Positions 56,659-64,000 of a DNA stretch of 64,000 nt are shown one piece after another. The translations under genes were made by a program, and so were the position numbers. Where the stretch lies: NCBI RefSeq assembly GCF_002007105.1, contig NZ_MVBC01000003.1, forward strand, positions 186,001 through 250,000, written 5' to 3'. Within the stretch, counting starts at the first letter, position 1, and every line of letters starts with the position of its first letter. The stretch is from Hymenobacter sp. CRA2. Its GTDB lineage: Bacteria > Bacteroidota > Bacteroidia > Cytophagales > Hymenobacteraceae. Below the pieces are notes generated by a model. That model did no database searches, was not told where the DNA came from, and worked only from the letters and a program-made list of their open reading frames with translations.

Positions 56659-57651
56659 ATGCGTGAAGCCGTATTCATTCGCCGCAATCAGGAGCGGTGG
56701 CATCAGTATCAGCACGTTCCGGCCACCACGCCCGAAGAGCTGGCCGAACGGTTCGTGGCCCTTACCGACGATTTGGCCTACGCCCGCACGTTTTATCCGC
56801 GCGCGCCCATCACCGAGCACCTGAACGGGCTGGCCGCCAACTTCCACCAGCAGCTATACCGCCGCCGGGCGCAGGCCCGGCAGGGCCTGGGCTACTTCTG
56901 GCTCACCGAGTTGCCGCTGCTGCTGGCGCGTCACCGCCGCACCATGCTCGTGGCGCTGGGCCTGTTTCTGCTATTCACAGGTCTGGGCTGGCTTTCGGCG
57001 GCCGAAGACGACATGTTTGTGCGCCTGGTGCTGGGCGACGACTACGTGAACATGACGCTGGAAAACATCCGGCGCGGCCGGCCCATGGACGTGTACGGCT
57101 CCATGCCCGAGTCGGTGAGCTTCCTGCTGATTGCCTTCAACAACGTGAAAGTGGCCCTGGCGGCGCTGGCGCTGGGCATTCTGGGTACCGTGGGCACCCT
57201 GTTCGTGCTGTTTCAGAACGGTATGATGCTCGGCAGCTTTCAGTACTTCTTTTTCCAGCAGGGCCACGGCGTGGCGTCGCTGCTGAGTATTTGGGTGCAC
57301 GGCACCATCGAAATCAGCTGCATCGTGCTGGCGGCCGGCGCAGGCATGGTGCTCGGCAACAGCTGGCTGTTTCCGGGGTCGTTTCCGCGGGGCGAGTCGC
57401 TGCGGCGCGGCGCCCGCGACGCCGTGCGGCTGGCCGTAGGCCTGGTGCCGCTCATCGTACTGGCGGCCTTCATCGAGGGCTTCTTCACCCGCCTTGCGCC
57501 CGCGCATCCCTATGCCGTGAGCCTGCCCATCATCGGTTTGTCGCTGGTGCTGGTCATCGGTTACTTCGTGGTGTACCCGTGGTGGCTGCACCGCCGCGTG
57601 GCGCGCGCCGAGCTGGTGCTGCCCGACACCGACGACGAAGCCCCGCTCTAG
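56659..57651 (+). CDS. SpoIIM-family (stage II sporulation M-like) membrane protein
   Basis: 330 residues from the ATG at 56659 (MREAVFIRRNQERWHQYQHV). A cytoplasmic helical N-terminus (LTDDLAYARTFYPRAPITEH) is followed by five or so membrane segments (MLVALGLFLLFTGLGWL, LAALALGILGTVGTLFVLF, IWVHGTIEISCIVLAAGAGM, AVGLVPLIVLAAFIEGFF, IGLSLVLVIGYFVVYPWW). The FQNGMMLGSFQYFFF and WVHGTIEIS motifs define the SpoIIM/DUF95 family, here in a non-sporulating organism. It opens a six-gene plus-strand cluster with DUF4129, DUF4350, MoxR and DUF58 proteins. Confidence 0.9.
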   Translation: MREAVFIRRNQERWHQYQHVPATTPEELAERFVALTDDLAYARTFYPRAPITEHLNGLAANFHQQLYRRRAQARQGLGYFWLTELPLLLARHRRTMLVALGLFLLFTGLGWLSAAEDDMFVRLVLGDDYVNMTLENIRRGRPMDVYGSMPESVSFLLIAFNNVKVALAALALGILGTVGTLFVLFQNGMMLGSFQYFFFQQGHGVASLLSIWVHGTIEISCIVLAAGAGMVLGNSWLFPGSFPRGESLRRGARDAVRLAVGLVPLIVLAAFIEGFFTRLAPAHPYAVSLPIIGLSLVLVIGYFVVYPWWLHRRVARAELVLPDTDDEAPL

Positions 57652-57718
57652 CCCTGCTTATTCAGTATCTTACTGCTTCTCAACTGCCTCTGCCTGATTT
57701 TTACTCTTCTTTTTGAGC

Positions 57719-58657
57719 ATGCAACCCCAAGCCCCCCGCCCCTTTACCCGGCCGCAGGATTACTACCAGCTACGTGACTTCGGCCGGAAATTCGAAGCCA
57801 CGATTGAATTCTTCAAACACCACGGCGGCAACCTGTACCGCGTGCTGCTGCTGAGCCTGATTCCATTCGTCATCGGCATGATCATCATGGGCCTCAGCGT
57901 CTTCCCGTTCATGAACGAACTCAAGCCCGGCAGCACTACCCTTCCCGCCGATGCAACGATGGGCATGATAGCCACGGGCTTTGGCGCAGGCGGCCTATTC
58001 CTCATGGTATCGTTTCTTCTGATGACGGTACTCCTGTTCGGTTTCATCAAGTGCCGCATGGAGAAAGAGGACCCGAATGCCCCGATTACACCGGCGGAAG
58101 TGTGGGCAGCCAGCCGCGGCTACATCCTGCCGATGATCGGTTACGGCATTGTGGTATCCCTGCTGATGGGCGTCGGCTTCGTACTGCTGTTTATCCCCGG
58201 CATCTATTTGGCCTACGCCTTTGCCTTGCTTCCCTGCGTCATCATCTTCGAAAATGCGGGCCTGAGTGAAGCCATCAGCCGGCCACTAAGCCTGATTCAG
58301 GGCAAGTGGTGGTCAACGTTTGGCCTGATCCTGGTGGGCTCGATGGCCATTGGCCTCGTGGCCTTGACCGTTGCGGGCATAGTGGGCCTGATCGTGGCAC
58401 TGCTCTCGCCGGGGCCGTTGTCGCTGGATTCCCCGGGCTTTACGGCCGGCACCATTGCCCGCCTCATCATCAACTACGCCGCCTACCCCGTTATTTTCGT
58501 GCTCATTGCCTTCCAGTATTTCAACCTGGTGGAGCGCCGTGACGGGGTGAGCCTGCAGTGGAAAATAGACCAGCTGGGCCAGGAGCCGAAGGCGCACCAA
58601 GCCGACACGCAGGACGATACTCTCTTCCGCCCCAGCTACGGCGACCAGACGTACTAA
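57719..58657 (+). CDS. Multi-pass membrane protein of the SpoIIM/MoxR cluster
   Basis: 312 residues from the ATG at 57719 (MQPQAPRPFTRPQDYYQLRD). The N-terminus RDFGRKFEATIEFFKHHGGN is cytoplasmic; about six membrane segments follow (LLLSLIPFVIGMIIMGLSVF, GLFLMVSFLLMTVLLFGFI, GIVVSLLMGVGFVLLFIPGI, LILVGSMAIGLVALTVAGIV, YPVIFVLIAFQYFNLV). It resembles the membrane domains related to glycerophosphodiester phosphodiesterases in shape. The ending KIDQLGQEPKAHQADTQDD is soluble. Its stop overlaps the DUF4129 start (TAATG), so the genes are translationally coupled. Confidence 0.82.
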   Translation: MQPQAPRPFTRPQDYYQLRDFGRKFEATIEFFKHHGGNLYRVLLLSLIPFVIGMIIMGLSVFPFMNELKPGSTTLPADATMGMIATGFGAGGLFLMVSFLLMTVLLFGFIKCRMEKEDPNAPITPAEVWAASRGYILPMIGYGIVVSLLMGVGFVLLFIPGIYLAYAFALLPCVIIFENAGLSEAISRPLSLIQGKWWSTFGLILVGSMAIGLVALTVAGIVGLIVALLSPGPLSLDSPGFTAGTIARLIINYAAYPVIFVLIAFQYFNLVERRDGVSLQWKIDQLGQEPKAHQADTQDDTLFRPSYGDQTY

Positions 58658-59430
58658 TGCCCCTACTCTCTTTTGCAGCGCCGGTGTGGCGACGGTACGC
58701 TCTGGCAGGCAGCCTGCTGCTGGCCTCGGCCGCGTTGCCGTCGGTAGCCGCACCGGCGCCCCCAGCCGATTCGGTAACGCAGGCCAACCTGCCCCCGCTG
58801 GGGCCCACCCGCACCCTGCCGGCGCGGGAGCTGGCCCGCCTGCGCGCCGACGACGACCTGCAGTACCGCGAAGCGCCACCCGCCCAAAACCCGCTACTGC
58901 GCTGGTGGCAGCAGTTTTGGCGCTGGGTAGCCGAGCACCTGTTCGGCCCGGGCTCGGGGGCGTGGTGGAAGCTGGTATTTTACACGCTGGCGGCCGTGGC
59001 CCTGGCCCTGATTGTGTCGCAGCTGCTGGGCCTGGACCTCAACGGCCTGCTGCGCCGCCGCGGCCGGCGCGTGCCCGTCCCCTTCGAGCAGCTCACCGAC
59101 GACGTGCACGAAGAAACCCTGCCGGCGCGCCTGCTCGAGGCCGAGCAGCAGCAGCAGTGGCGCCTGGCCACGCGCCTGGGCTACTTGCTGGTGCTCAAGG
59201 CTCTTACCGACCGCGACCTGATTTACTGGCAGCCCAACAAAACCAACCACCAGTACCAAACCGAGCTGCGCGCCGCGGCCCCGCAGCGCCAGCCGTCCTT
59301 TGCCGAGCTTACCCGGCAGTTTGAGTACGTGTGGTACGGGGAGTTTGAGCTGACGGCCGCGCAGTACGAGCTGGTGCAGGCCGATCGGCAGGCCTTTTTA
59401 TCCGACCTCGAAACCCACCGCGCCGCCTGA
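58657..59430 (+). CDS. DUF4129 domain protein
   Basis: 257 residues from the ATG at 58657 (MPLLSFAAPVWRRYALAGSL). A signal peptide or N-terminal anchor (YALAGSLLLASAALPSVAAP) is followed by a proline-rich periplasmic stretch, one membrane segment at about 105-127 (KLVFYTLAAVALALIVSQLL) and a soluble domain typical of DUF4129 (LGYLLVLKALTDRDLIYWQP, FAELTRQFEYVWYGEFELTA). DUF4129 proteins accompany transglutaminase or MoxR/DUF58 genes. Overlaps the genes before and after it by one base each. Confidence 0.85.
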   Translation: MPLLSFAAPVWRRYALAGSLLLASAALPSVAAPAPPADSVTQANLPPLGPTRTLPARELARLRADDDLQYREAPPAQNPLLRWWQQFWRWVAEHLFGPGSGAWWKLVFYTLAAVALALIVSQLLGLDLNGLLRRRGRRVPVPFEQLTDDVHEETLPARLLEAEQQQQWRLATRLGYLLVLKALTDRDLIYWQPNKTNHQYQTELRAAAPQRQPSFAELTRQFEYVWYGEFELTAAQYELVQADRQAFLSDLETHRAA

Positions 59431-60674
59431 TGCTTCGCTCCATTCGCTGGCCCCTGGCTGTGCTCGGTGGGCTACTGCTACTCTGGGCCCTGGTAGGATA
59501 CTACTCGCCCAAGCCCCTGGACTGGACGCCCACTTACCGCAGCGACCAGAAAAAGCCCCTGGGCACTTACGCCCTGTACCACCTGCTGCGCCGGCCCGGC
59601 TCCTCATTGCGCACCGTGCGCGAGTCGCCCTTTGTGGCCTTGAGCGACTCCGCCAACCCTCCTGCAGCCTACGTGCTGGTGCAGAACGAATTCAAACCCG
59701 GCGGCGCCGACGCCCGCGCCCTCTACCGCTACCTGCGCACCGGGGGCACGGTGTGGCTGGCCGCCAACAGCTTCGAGCTGCGCGGCCGCCTCGATTCGCT
59801 GTGGTACCTGCCTGAGCGGACGGAACTGCCCTCGCAGCTGGTGAGCATCGTGCCGGATTCGGGCCATATCCGGCTGACCGACCCGCGCCTGACTTCTACC
59901 GAAACGCCGGCCGTGCTGCCCAACCGGGTGCTGGGAACCTCGTTCGACCACGACAGCGCCGGTGCCCTTGTGTTTGACGGTCCCGACTCGCTCAGCCACC
60001 GCCGCGACGCCACCGTGCTGGCCCGCACCACCGGCAACCGCCCGGTGCTGGTGCACCTGCCGGTGGAACGCGGCCACCTGTACCTATGCACCGTACCAGC
60101 CCTGTTCAGCAACTACGGCCTGCTCTACCGCCGCAACGCCGACTTTGCCGCCGGTGCCCTGGCCTACCTGCCGGCGGGCACCATTTACTGGGACGAATTC
60201 TACAAACAAGGCCGCGCGGGCAGTACTTCGCTGCTACGCGTGGTCGATGAGAGCCCCGCGCTGAGCTGGGCTTGGAACGGGCTGCTGATCGGCGGCGTGC
60301 TCTTTGCCGTGCTCGGCGCGCGGCGGCGCCAGCGCCCGGTGCCCACGCTCCAACCGCTGCCGAACACCACCCTTCAGTTTGTGCGCACCATTGCGGGGCT
60401 GTACCGGCAGGGGCGCAACCACCAGCCGCTGGCCGCACTGCGCATCCGGCTGTTTTTCGACTACCTGCGCACCCGCTTTCAGGAGCCGCTGCCGCTCGGC
60501 ATCGATGCGGAGTACCCCGCGCGCCTAAGCCGGCGCACCGGCGTGCCCGCAGCCGAAGTCAGCTCGCTGCTGGCGCGCCTGCACGGCTACCTAGATGCCG
60601 GCCACGTTTCCGAAACCGAACTTCACCAACTTCACCGCCTGCTCGCCGATTTTCGCCGCCGGGCCGAAAGCTAA
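59430..60674 (+). CDS. DUF4350 domain protein
   Basis: 414 residues from the ATG at 59430 (MLRSIRWPLAVLGGLLLLWA). An N-terminal membrane segment (residues about 7-24) is followed by PTYRSDQKKPLGTYALYHLL, the DUF4350 opening, then an alpha/beta glutamine-amidotransferase-like domain with YLRTGGTVWLAANSFELRG. A second membrane segment lies near residue 290 (WNGLLIGGVLFAVLGARR), followed by a cytoplasmic helical domain (FVRTIAGLYRQGRNHQPLAA). It starts at the stop of the DUF4129 gene (TGATG). Role unknown; always linked with MoxR ATPases. Confidence 0.85.
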   Translation: MLRSIRWPLAVLGGLLLLWALVGYYSPKPLDWTPTYRSDQKKPLGTYALYHLLRRPGSSLRTVRESPFVALSDSANPPAAYVLVQNEFKPGGADARALYRYLRTGGTVWLAANSFELRGRLDSLWYLPERTELPSQLVSIVPDSGHIRLTDPRLTSTETPAVLPNRVLGTSFDHDSAGALVFDGPDSLSHRRDATVLARTTGNRPVLVHLPVERGHLYLCTVPALFSNYGLLYRRNADFAAGALAYLPAGTIYWDEFYKQGRAGSTSLLRVVDESPALSWAWNGLLIGGVLFAVLGARRRQRPVPTLQPLPNTTLQFVRTIAGLYRQGRNHQPLAALRIRLFFDYLRTRFQEPLPLGIDAEYPARLSRRTGVPAAEVSSLLARLHGYLDAGHVSETELHQLHRLLADFRRRAES

Positions 60675-60761
60675 GCTGCCTTACCCGCTTCGTTTCTGAC
60701 CTTACCCCGCGCCGCTTTGCCGCCGGCTCCTCCCCAGGAGCGTAGGCCGCGGCCTCTGCTT

Positions 60762-61796
60762 ATGGAACCTTCGACCAATCATTCGCCCGAACCCAACGCC
60801 CCTGACACGCCGGCCGCTGCCGACACGCTGGCCTTCACGAACCGCACCGACCTGAGCCAGCTGGCGGGCACCACCGAGGCGGTGCGCCGGGAAGTGGGCC
60901 GGGTGCTCGTGGGCCAGCACGACCTGGTAGAGCTGCTGCTGGTAGCCCTGCTGGCCGATGGCCACGTGCTGCTGGAAGGCGTGCCCGGTGTCGCCAAGAC
61001 CCTTACGGCCAAGCTGCTGGCCCGCACGCTCGACGTGCCCTTCGGCCGCATCCAGTTCACCCCCGACCTGATGCCCTCCGACGTGCTGGGCACCTCGGTG
61101 TACGTGCCGGCCAAGGGCGCCTTCGAATTTCGCCCCGGCCCCATCTTCTCCAGCGTGGTGCTCATCGACGAAATCAACCGCGCACCGGCCAAGACGCAGT
61201 CGGCCTTGTTTGAGGTGATGGAGGAGCGCCACGTCACCTACGACGGCACCACCTACAACCTCGACGAGCCCTTCCTGGTGCTGGCCACTCAGAACCCCGT
61301 GGAGCAGGAAGGCACTTACCGCCTGCCCGAAGCTCAGCTCGACCGTTTCCTCTTCAAGGTGCTGGTGCCCTACCCTACCGAGGCCGAGGAAGTGCTGATT
61401 CTGCAGGGTCACCATGCCGGACCAGGCGGTTTGCCGCTGGAAGAAGTCAAGTCGGTGCTGTCGTCGGACCAGCTGAAGGCGCTGCGCCAACAGGTACGCC
61501 GCCAGCACGTGGAGCCGCGCCTGTTCGAGTACGTGGCCAAGCTCGTCGGGCTGACGCGCACGCACAAGTCGTTGTACCTGGGTGCCTCGCCGCGGGCCTC
61601 GCTGGCCTTGCTCAACGGCGCCAAGGCCCTGGCCGCCCTGCGCGGCCGCGACTTCGTGACGCCCGAGGACGTGCAGCACCTGGCCGCCCCGGTGCTGCGC
61701 CACCGCATTCAGCTCACGCCGGAGCGGGAGTTGGAAGGCCTCGGCCCCGATGACCTCGTGCGCCAGCTGATTCAGCAGGTCGAGGTGCCGCGGTAG
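60762..61796 (+). CDS. MoxR-family AAA+ ATPase
   Basis: 344 residues from the ATG at 60762 (MEPSTNHSPEPNAPDTPAAA). The Walker A motif is GVPGVAKT (73-80) and Walker B is VVLIDEINRAPAK; sensor 1 lies in LVLATQNPVEQEGTYRLPEA, and GASPRASLALLNGAKAL is the typical C-terminal lid motif. MoxR ATPases act as chaperones or insertases for partner proteins, often of the DUF58/VWA type encoded beside them. The N-terminal 25 residues are disordered. A longer frame to 60717 is not supported. A hairpin (61806-61857) separates it from DUF58. Confidence 0.94.
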   Translation: MEPSTNHSPEPNAPDTPAAADTLAFTNRTDLSQLAGTTEAVRREVGRVLVGQHDLVELLLVALLADGHVLLEGVPGVAKTLTAKLLARTLDVPFGRIQFTPDLMPSDVLGTSVYVPAKGAFEFRPGPIFSSVVLIDEINRAPAKTQSALFEVMEERHVTYDGTTYNLDEPFLVLATQNPVEQEGTYRLPEAQLDRFLFKVLVPYPTEAEEVLILQGHHAGPGGLPLEEVKSVLSSDQLKALRQQVRRQHVEPRLFEYVAKLVGLTRTHKSLYLGASPRASLALLNGAKALAALRGRDFVTPEDVQHLAAPVLRHRIQLTPERELEGLGPDDLVRQLIQQVEVPR

Positions 61797-61805
61797 AGCC
61801 CAGCC

Positions 61806-61857
61806 GTGGCCCTACGACCCCAACCGCAGATCAGCGAAGCTGAAGTCGTAGGGCCAC
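61806..61857 (+). other. Hairpin between the MoxR and DUF58 genes
   Basis: GTGGCCCTACGAC and GTCGTAGGGCCAC form a perfect 13-bp stem with a 26-base loop, nine bases after the MoxR stop. No T run follows. It lies in a 231-base gap and may lower expression of, or separately control, the DUF58 gene. Confidence 0.5.
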
Positions 61858-62027
61858 TACCATTGCTGAGGCTTGCCCCCAGCTACATGGGGCCAGAGTG
61901 CGTTTCAGCGGCTTGCCTCAGCTTGAAAACCAGCTTCCGTTTGCCCGAGCCGATTACTGCTTTGCCCAGCCAATCGATAGGCTTTTTACTCGTTCTGCCC
62001 TACGCGAACTGAACGTTCGCGCTACAT

Positions 62028-63392
62028 ATGCCTGCTTCTCCTCTCCGCGAGTTTTTCCGTGCCGTACTGCTGCCGCCGCGCTTTTTCGTGGCCCTGGCTG
62101 CCGTGCTGGTGCTGCTGACGGTGGCGCACTTCTGGCGGGTGCTGCTGGTGCCCGCGCAGGTGCTGGCCGGGCTCCTGGCGCTGCTCACGCTGCTCGATGC
62201 GCTGCTGGTATTTCGCGCGGCGCCGGGCGTGTTTGCCCGCCGGGTGCTGAGCAAACGCCTCTCCAACGGCGACGACAACGACGTGCGCATCGTGGTAGAA
62301 AACCGCTACCCGTTCGCGGCCCGCCTCGACGTCATCGACGACGTGCCGGTGCAGTTTCAGCGCCGCGACCTGGTGTTTCCGCTGCACCTGCCCAGCGGGC
62401 ACAGCACCACGCTGCAGTACCAGCTGCGCCCCACGCGGCGCGGCGAGTACGTGTTTGGGCAAACCAACGTGCTGGCCCGCTCGCCGCTGGGGCTGGTGCA
62501 GCGCCGCTACCGCTTCGGCGAGCAGGACGAGGTGGCGGCCGTGTATCCGTCGTTTCTGCAGATGCGCCGCTACGAGCTGCTGGCCCTTTCCAACCGCCTG
62601 AGCGAGGTGGGCGTGAAGCGCATCCGCCGCGTGGGTCAGAGCATGGAGTTCGACCACATCCGCCCTTACGCCCTCGGCGACGACCCACGCGCCATCAACT
62701 GGAAAGCCACCGCCCGCCGCCCCGGCCAGGGCGACCAGCTGCTGGTGAACCACCACGAGGACGAGCGGGCCCAGCAGGTGTACTGCATTATCGACAAGGG
62801 CCGCGTGATGCGCATGCCCTTCGCCGAGCTGGCCCTGCTCGATTACGCCATCAATGCCTCGCTGGTGCTCAGCAACATCGCCCTGCTCAAGCACGACCGG
62901 GCCGGTCTCATCACCTTCGCCCACGAGCCCGGCGACGTGGTGCCCGCCGACCGCCGCCGCGGCCAGCTGCCGCGCCTGCTCGAAGTACTTTACCGCCAGC
63001 AGACACGCTTTCTGGAGTCGGACTTTGAGCGGCTGGCGGTGCTGGTGCAGCGGCAAGTAAAGCAGCGCAGCCTGCTGGTGCTCTTCACCAACTTCGAAAG
63101 CCTGCACGGCCTGCAGCGCCAGTTGCCCTACCTGCGCCGCCTGGCCGCCCGGCACCTGCTGCTGGTGGTGTTCTTCGAAAACAGCGAGCTGCGGCAAGTG
63201 CTGGAAACGCCGGCCAGCACCACCGACGAGCTGTACGTGCAAACCGTGGCCGACAAATTCTCGCAGGACAAGCGCCGCATGGTGCTGGAATTACAGCGCT
63301 TAGGCATTCACGCGCTGCTCACCACCCCGCAAAACCTGACGGTGAATACCATCAACCGCTACCTGGAGTTCAAGTCGCGGGGGCTGATTTAA
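62028..63392 (+). CDS. DUF58 domain protein (MoxR partner)
   Basis: 454 residues from the ATG at 62028 (MPASPLREFFRAVLLPPRFF). Two membrane segments at about 19-60 (FVALAAVLVLLTVAHFWRVL, VLAGLLALLTLLDALLVF) are followed by a beta-sandwich (RIVVENRYPFAARLDVIDDV, PTRRGEYVFGQTNVLARSPL) and the DUF58 signature EFDHIRPYALGDDPRAINWK. The C-terminal part is VWA-like (VYCIIDKGRVMRMPFAELAL), with the metal-site D-x-S replaced by D-K-G. It is the usual partner of MoxR ATPases and is probably membrane-bound. Confidence 0.92.
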   Translation: MPASPLREFFRAVLLPPRFFVALAAVLVLLTVAHFWRVLLVPAQVLAGLLALLTLLDALLVFRAAPGVFARRVLSKRLSNGDDNDVRIVVENRYPFAARLDVIDDVPVQFQRRDLVFPLHLPSGHSTTLQYQLRPTRRGEYVFGQTNVLARSPLGLVQRRYRFGEQDEVAAVYPSFLQMRRYELLALSNRLSEVGVKRIRRVGQSMEFDHIRPYALGDDPRAINWKATARRPGQGDQLLVNHHEDERAQQVYCIIDKGRVMRMPFAELALLDYAINASLVLSNIALLKHDRAGLITFAHEPGDVVPADRRRGQLPRLLEVLYRQQTRFLESDFERLAVLVQRQVKQRSLLVLFTNFESLHGLQRQLPYLRRLAARHLLLVVFFENSELRQVLETPASTTDELYVQTVADKFSQDKRRMVLELQRLGIHALLTTPQNLTVNTINRYLEFKSRGLI

Positions 63393-63494
63393 GCGGCGGC
63401 TGAAAACTCGTTGCACCGGCGTATCCCGGGCGGGCATAGCAGGTATCGGCAAAGAAATTGCGCTGCATGGGTCAATTCCCCGTAAACTCGCCTC

Positions 63495-64000
63495 ATGCTT
63501 CGTTTGCTTTTCCTGTTGCTGGCCCTGCCGCTGGCCGTTTTTGCCCAGCCCACCAATACCCGCTCCCTGTTGCCCGTGCCGTCTCAGGTCAACTGGGGCA
63601 AAAGCCGCTTGTACTGGAAAGCGCCCCTGCAGCTACGGCTGGAGCGCGACGATGACCCGGCCGTGCGCGCCGCCGCAGAACGCCTCCTAGCAAATTTAGG
63701 TCGGCAGGCTGGCCGCCCGCAGGCCAGCGCCAAAGCTCCGCAGCTGCAAATCCGCTACGGGCAGCCGGGCCGCATGGAAAACTTCGATGAGGAGCGCTAC
63801 ACCCTGCGCGTGCTGCCCGCCGGCGTCACCATCGACGCGCCCACCAGCCTCGGGGCGCTACGTGCTCTGGCCACCTTGCAGCAGCTGTTCACGGCCGATG
63901 GCAAGGATTTTTACTTCCCCGAAGTCGAGATTCAGGACCAACCCCGCTTCGTGTGGCGTGGGCTGCTCATCGATGCGGCGCGCCACTTCATGCCGGTGTC
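63495..64000 (+). CDS. GH20 beta-N-acetylhexosaminidase, N-terminal part (runs off the right edge)
   Basis: 168 residues visible from the ATG at 63495 (MLRLLFLLLALPLAVFAQPT; signal peptide ending at FAQ, residue 18). Residues about 20-140 are the N-terminal GH20b domain (LLPVPSQVNWGKSRLYWKAP, YTLRVLPAGVTIDAPTSLGA, LRALATLQQLF). The catalytic barrel starts at about 155 with PRFVWRGLLIDAARHFMPV, highly typical of family GH20. The enzyme would release terminal N-acetylhexosamines, such as from chitin or glycoproteins. The catalytic Asp-Glu pair lies beyond the window. Confidence 0.9.
   Translation, partial: MLRLLFLLLALPLAVFAQPTNTRSLLPVPSQVNWGKSRLYWKAPLQLRLERDDDPAVRAAAERLLANLGRQAGRPQASAKAPQLQIRYGQPGRMENFDEERYTLRVLPAGVTIDAPTSLGALRALATLQQLFTADGKDFYFPEVEIQDQPRFVWRGLLIDAARHFMPV

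Overview
The window looks like a chromosomal segment of a GC-rich Bacteroidota, most likely the Hymenobacteraceae/Cytophagales (Hymenobacter-like). Reasons: type IX secretion (T9SS) C-terminal sorting domains on large exported proteins, carboxypeptidase-like regulatory-domain proteins, DUF3098 beside ftsX/uppP/truB/ribF, RpsA of the Bacteroidota type, promoters of the TTTG-N19-TAnnTTTG type, almost no Shine-Dalgarno sites, and several families of dispersed intergenic palindromes. No database search was possible; family names come from reading motifs.

Layout. 1-1166 holds the start of a cyanophycin synthetase (minus). 1890-5027 is an envelope-stress-type operon: ECF sigma factor, zinc-finger/HEAT anti-sigma factor, two DUF4097 exported proteins. 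5244-6143 has two small unknown genes, then tRNA-Cys and rpsA (minus) with a strongly structured leader. 8791-11238 has an AT-rich small membrane protein, a fatty acid desaturase and two small unknowns. 11390-17979 (all minus) is branched-chain amino acid metabolism: ilvE, gpmA, leuA, leuC, leuD, leuB. 18413-28432 is a mixed region with a TPR-like protein, a second desaturase, a DUF3298 lipoprotein, an alpha/beta hydrolase, an HNH nuclease, an NlpC/P60 peptidase, smpB, a SUKH/SMI1 protein and tsaD, interrupted by many palindromic repeats. 28670-37546 is envelope and housekeeping: TamB, FtsX, DUF3098, UppP, TruB, RibF. 37577-41847 has two paralogous carboxypeptidase-like regulatory proteins around a T9SS cargo. 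41914-44628 has the two subunits of a 3-oxoacid CoA-transferase separated by a serine hydrolase. 44700-55239 has three exported T9SS-type proteins and a GNAT-nitrilase fusion. 55393-63392 holds a disordered small protein and the RDD / SpoIIM / membrane protein / DUF4129 / DUF4350 / MoxR / DUF58 cluster. A GH20 hexosaminidase runs off the right end.

Most interesting points. (1) The 5' regions of leuA and ilvE share an aligned element of about 24 codons, including an exact 14-base block that reads Phe-Arg-Asn-Ser in the same frame in both; in leuA it lies in a 19-codon upstream ORF. This looks like a common leader that would coordinate two separate branched-chain amino acid units. (2) At least five kinds of intergenic palindrome occur, several with GTCAT-type ends and a shared GGATTACTATCC-like tip; two elements of about 200 bp with the same nested design flank the NlpC/P60 gene. 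(3) rpsA has a three-stem leader that starts just after its -7 box. No CRISPR array, prophage, insertion sequence or classical defence island was seen.
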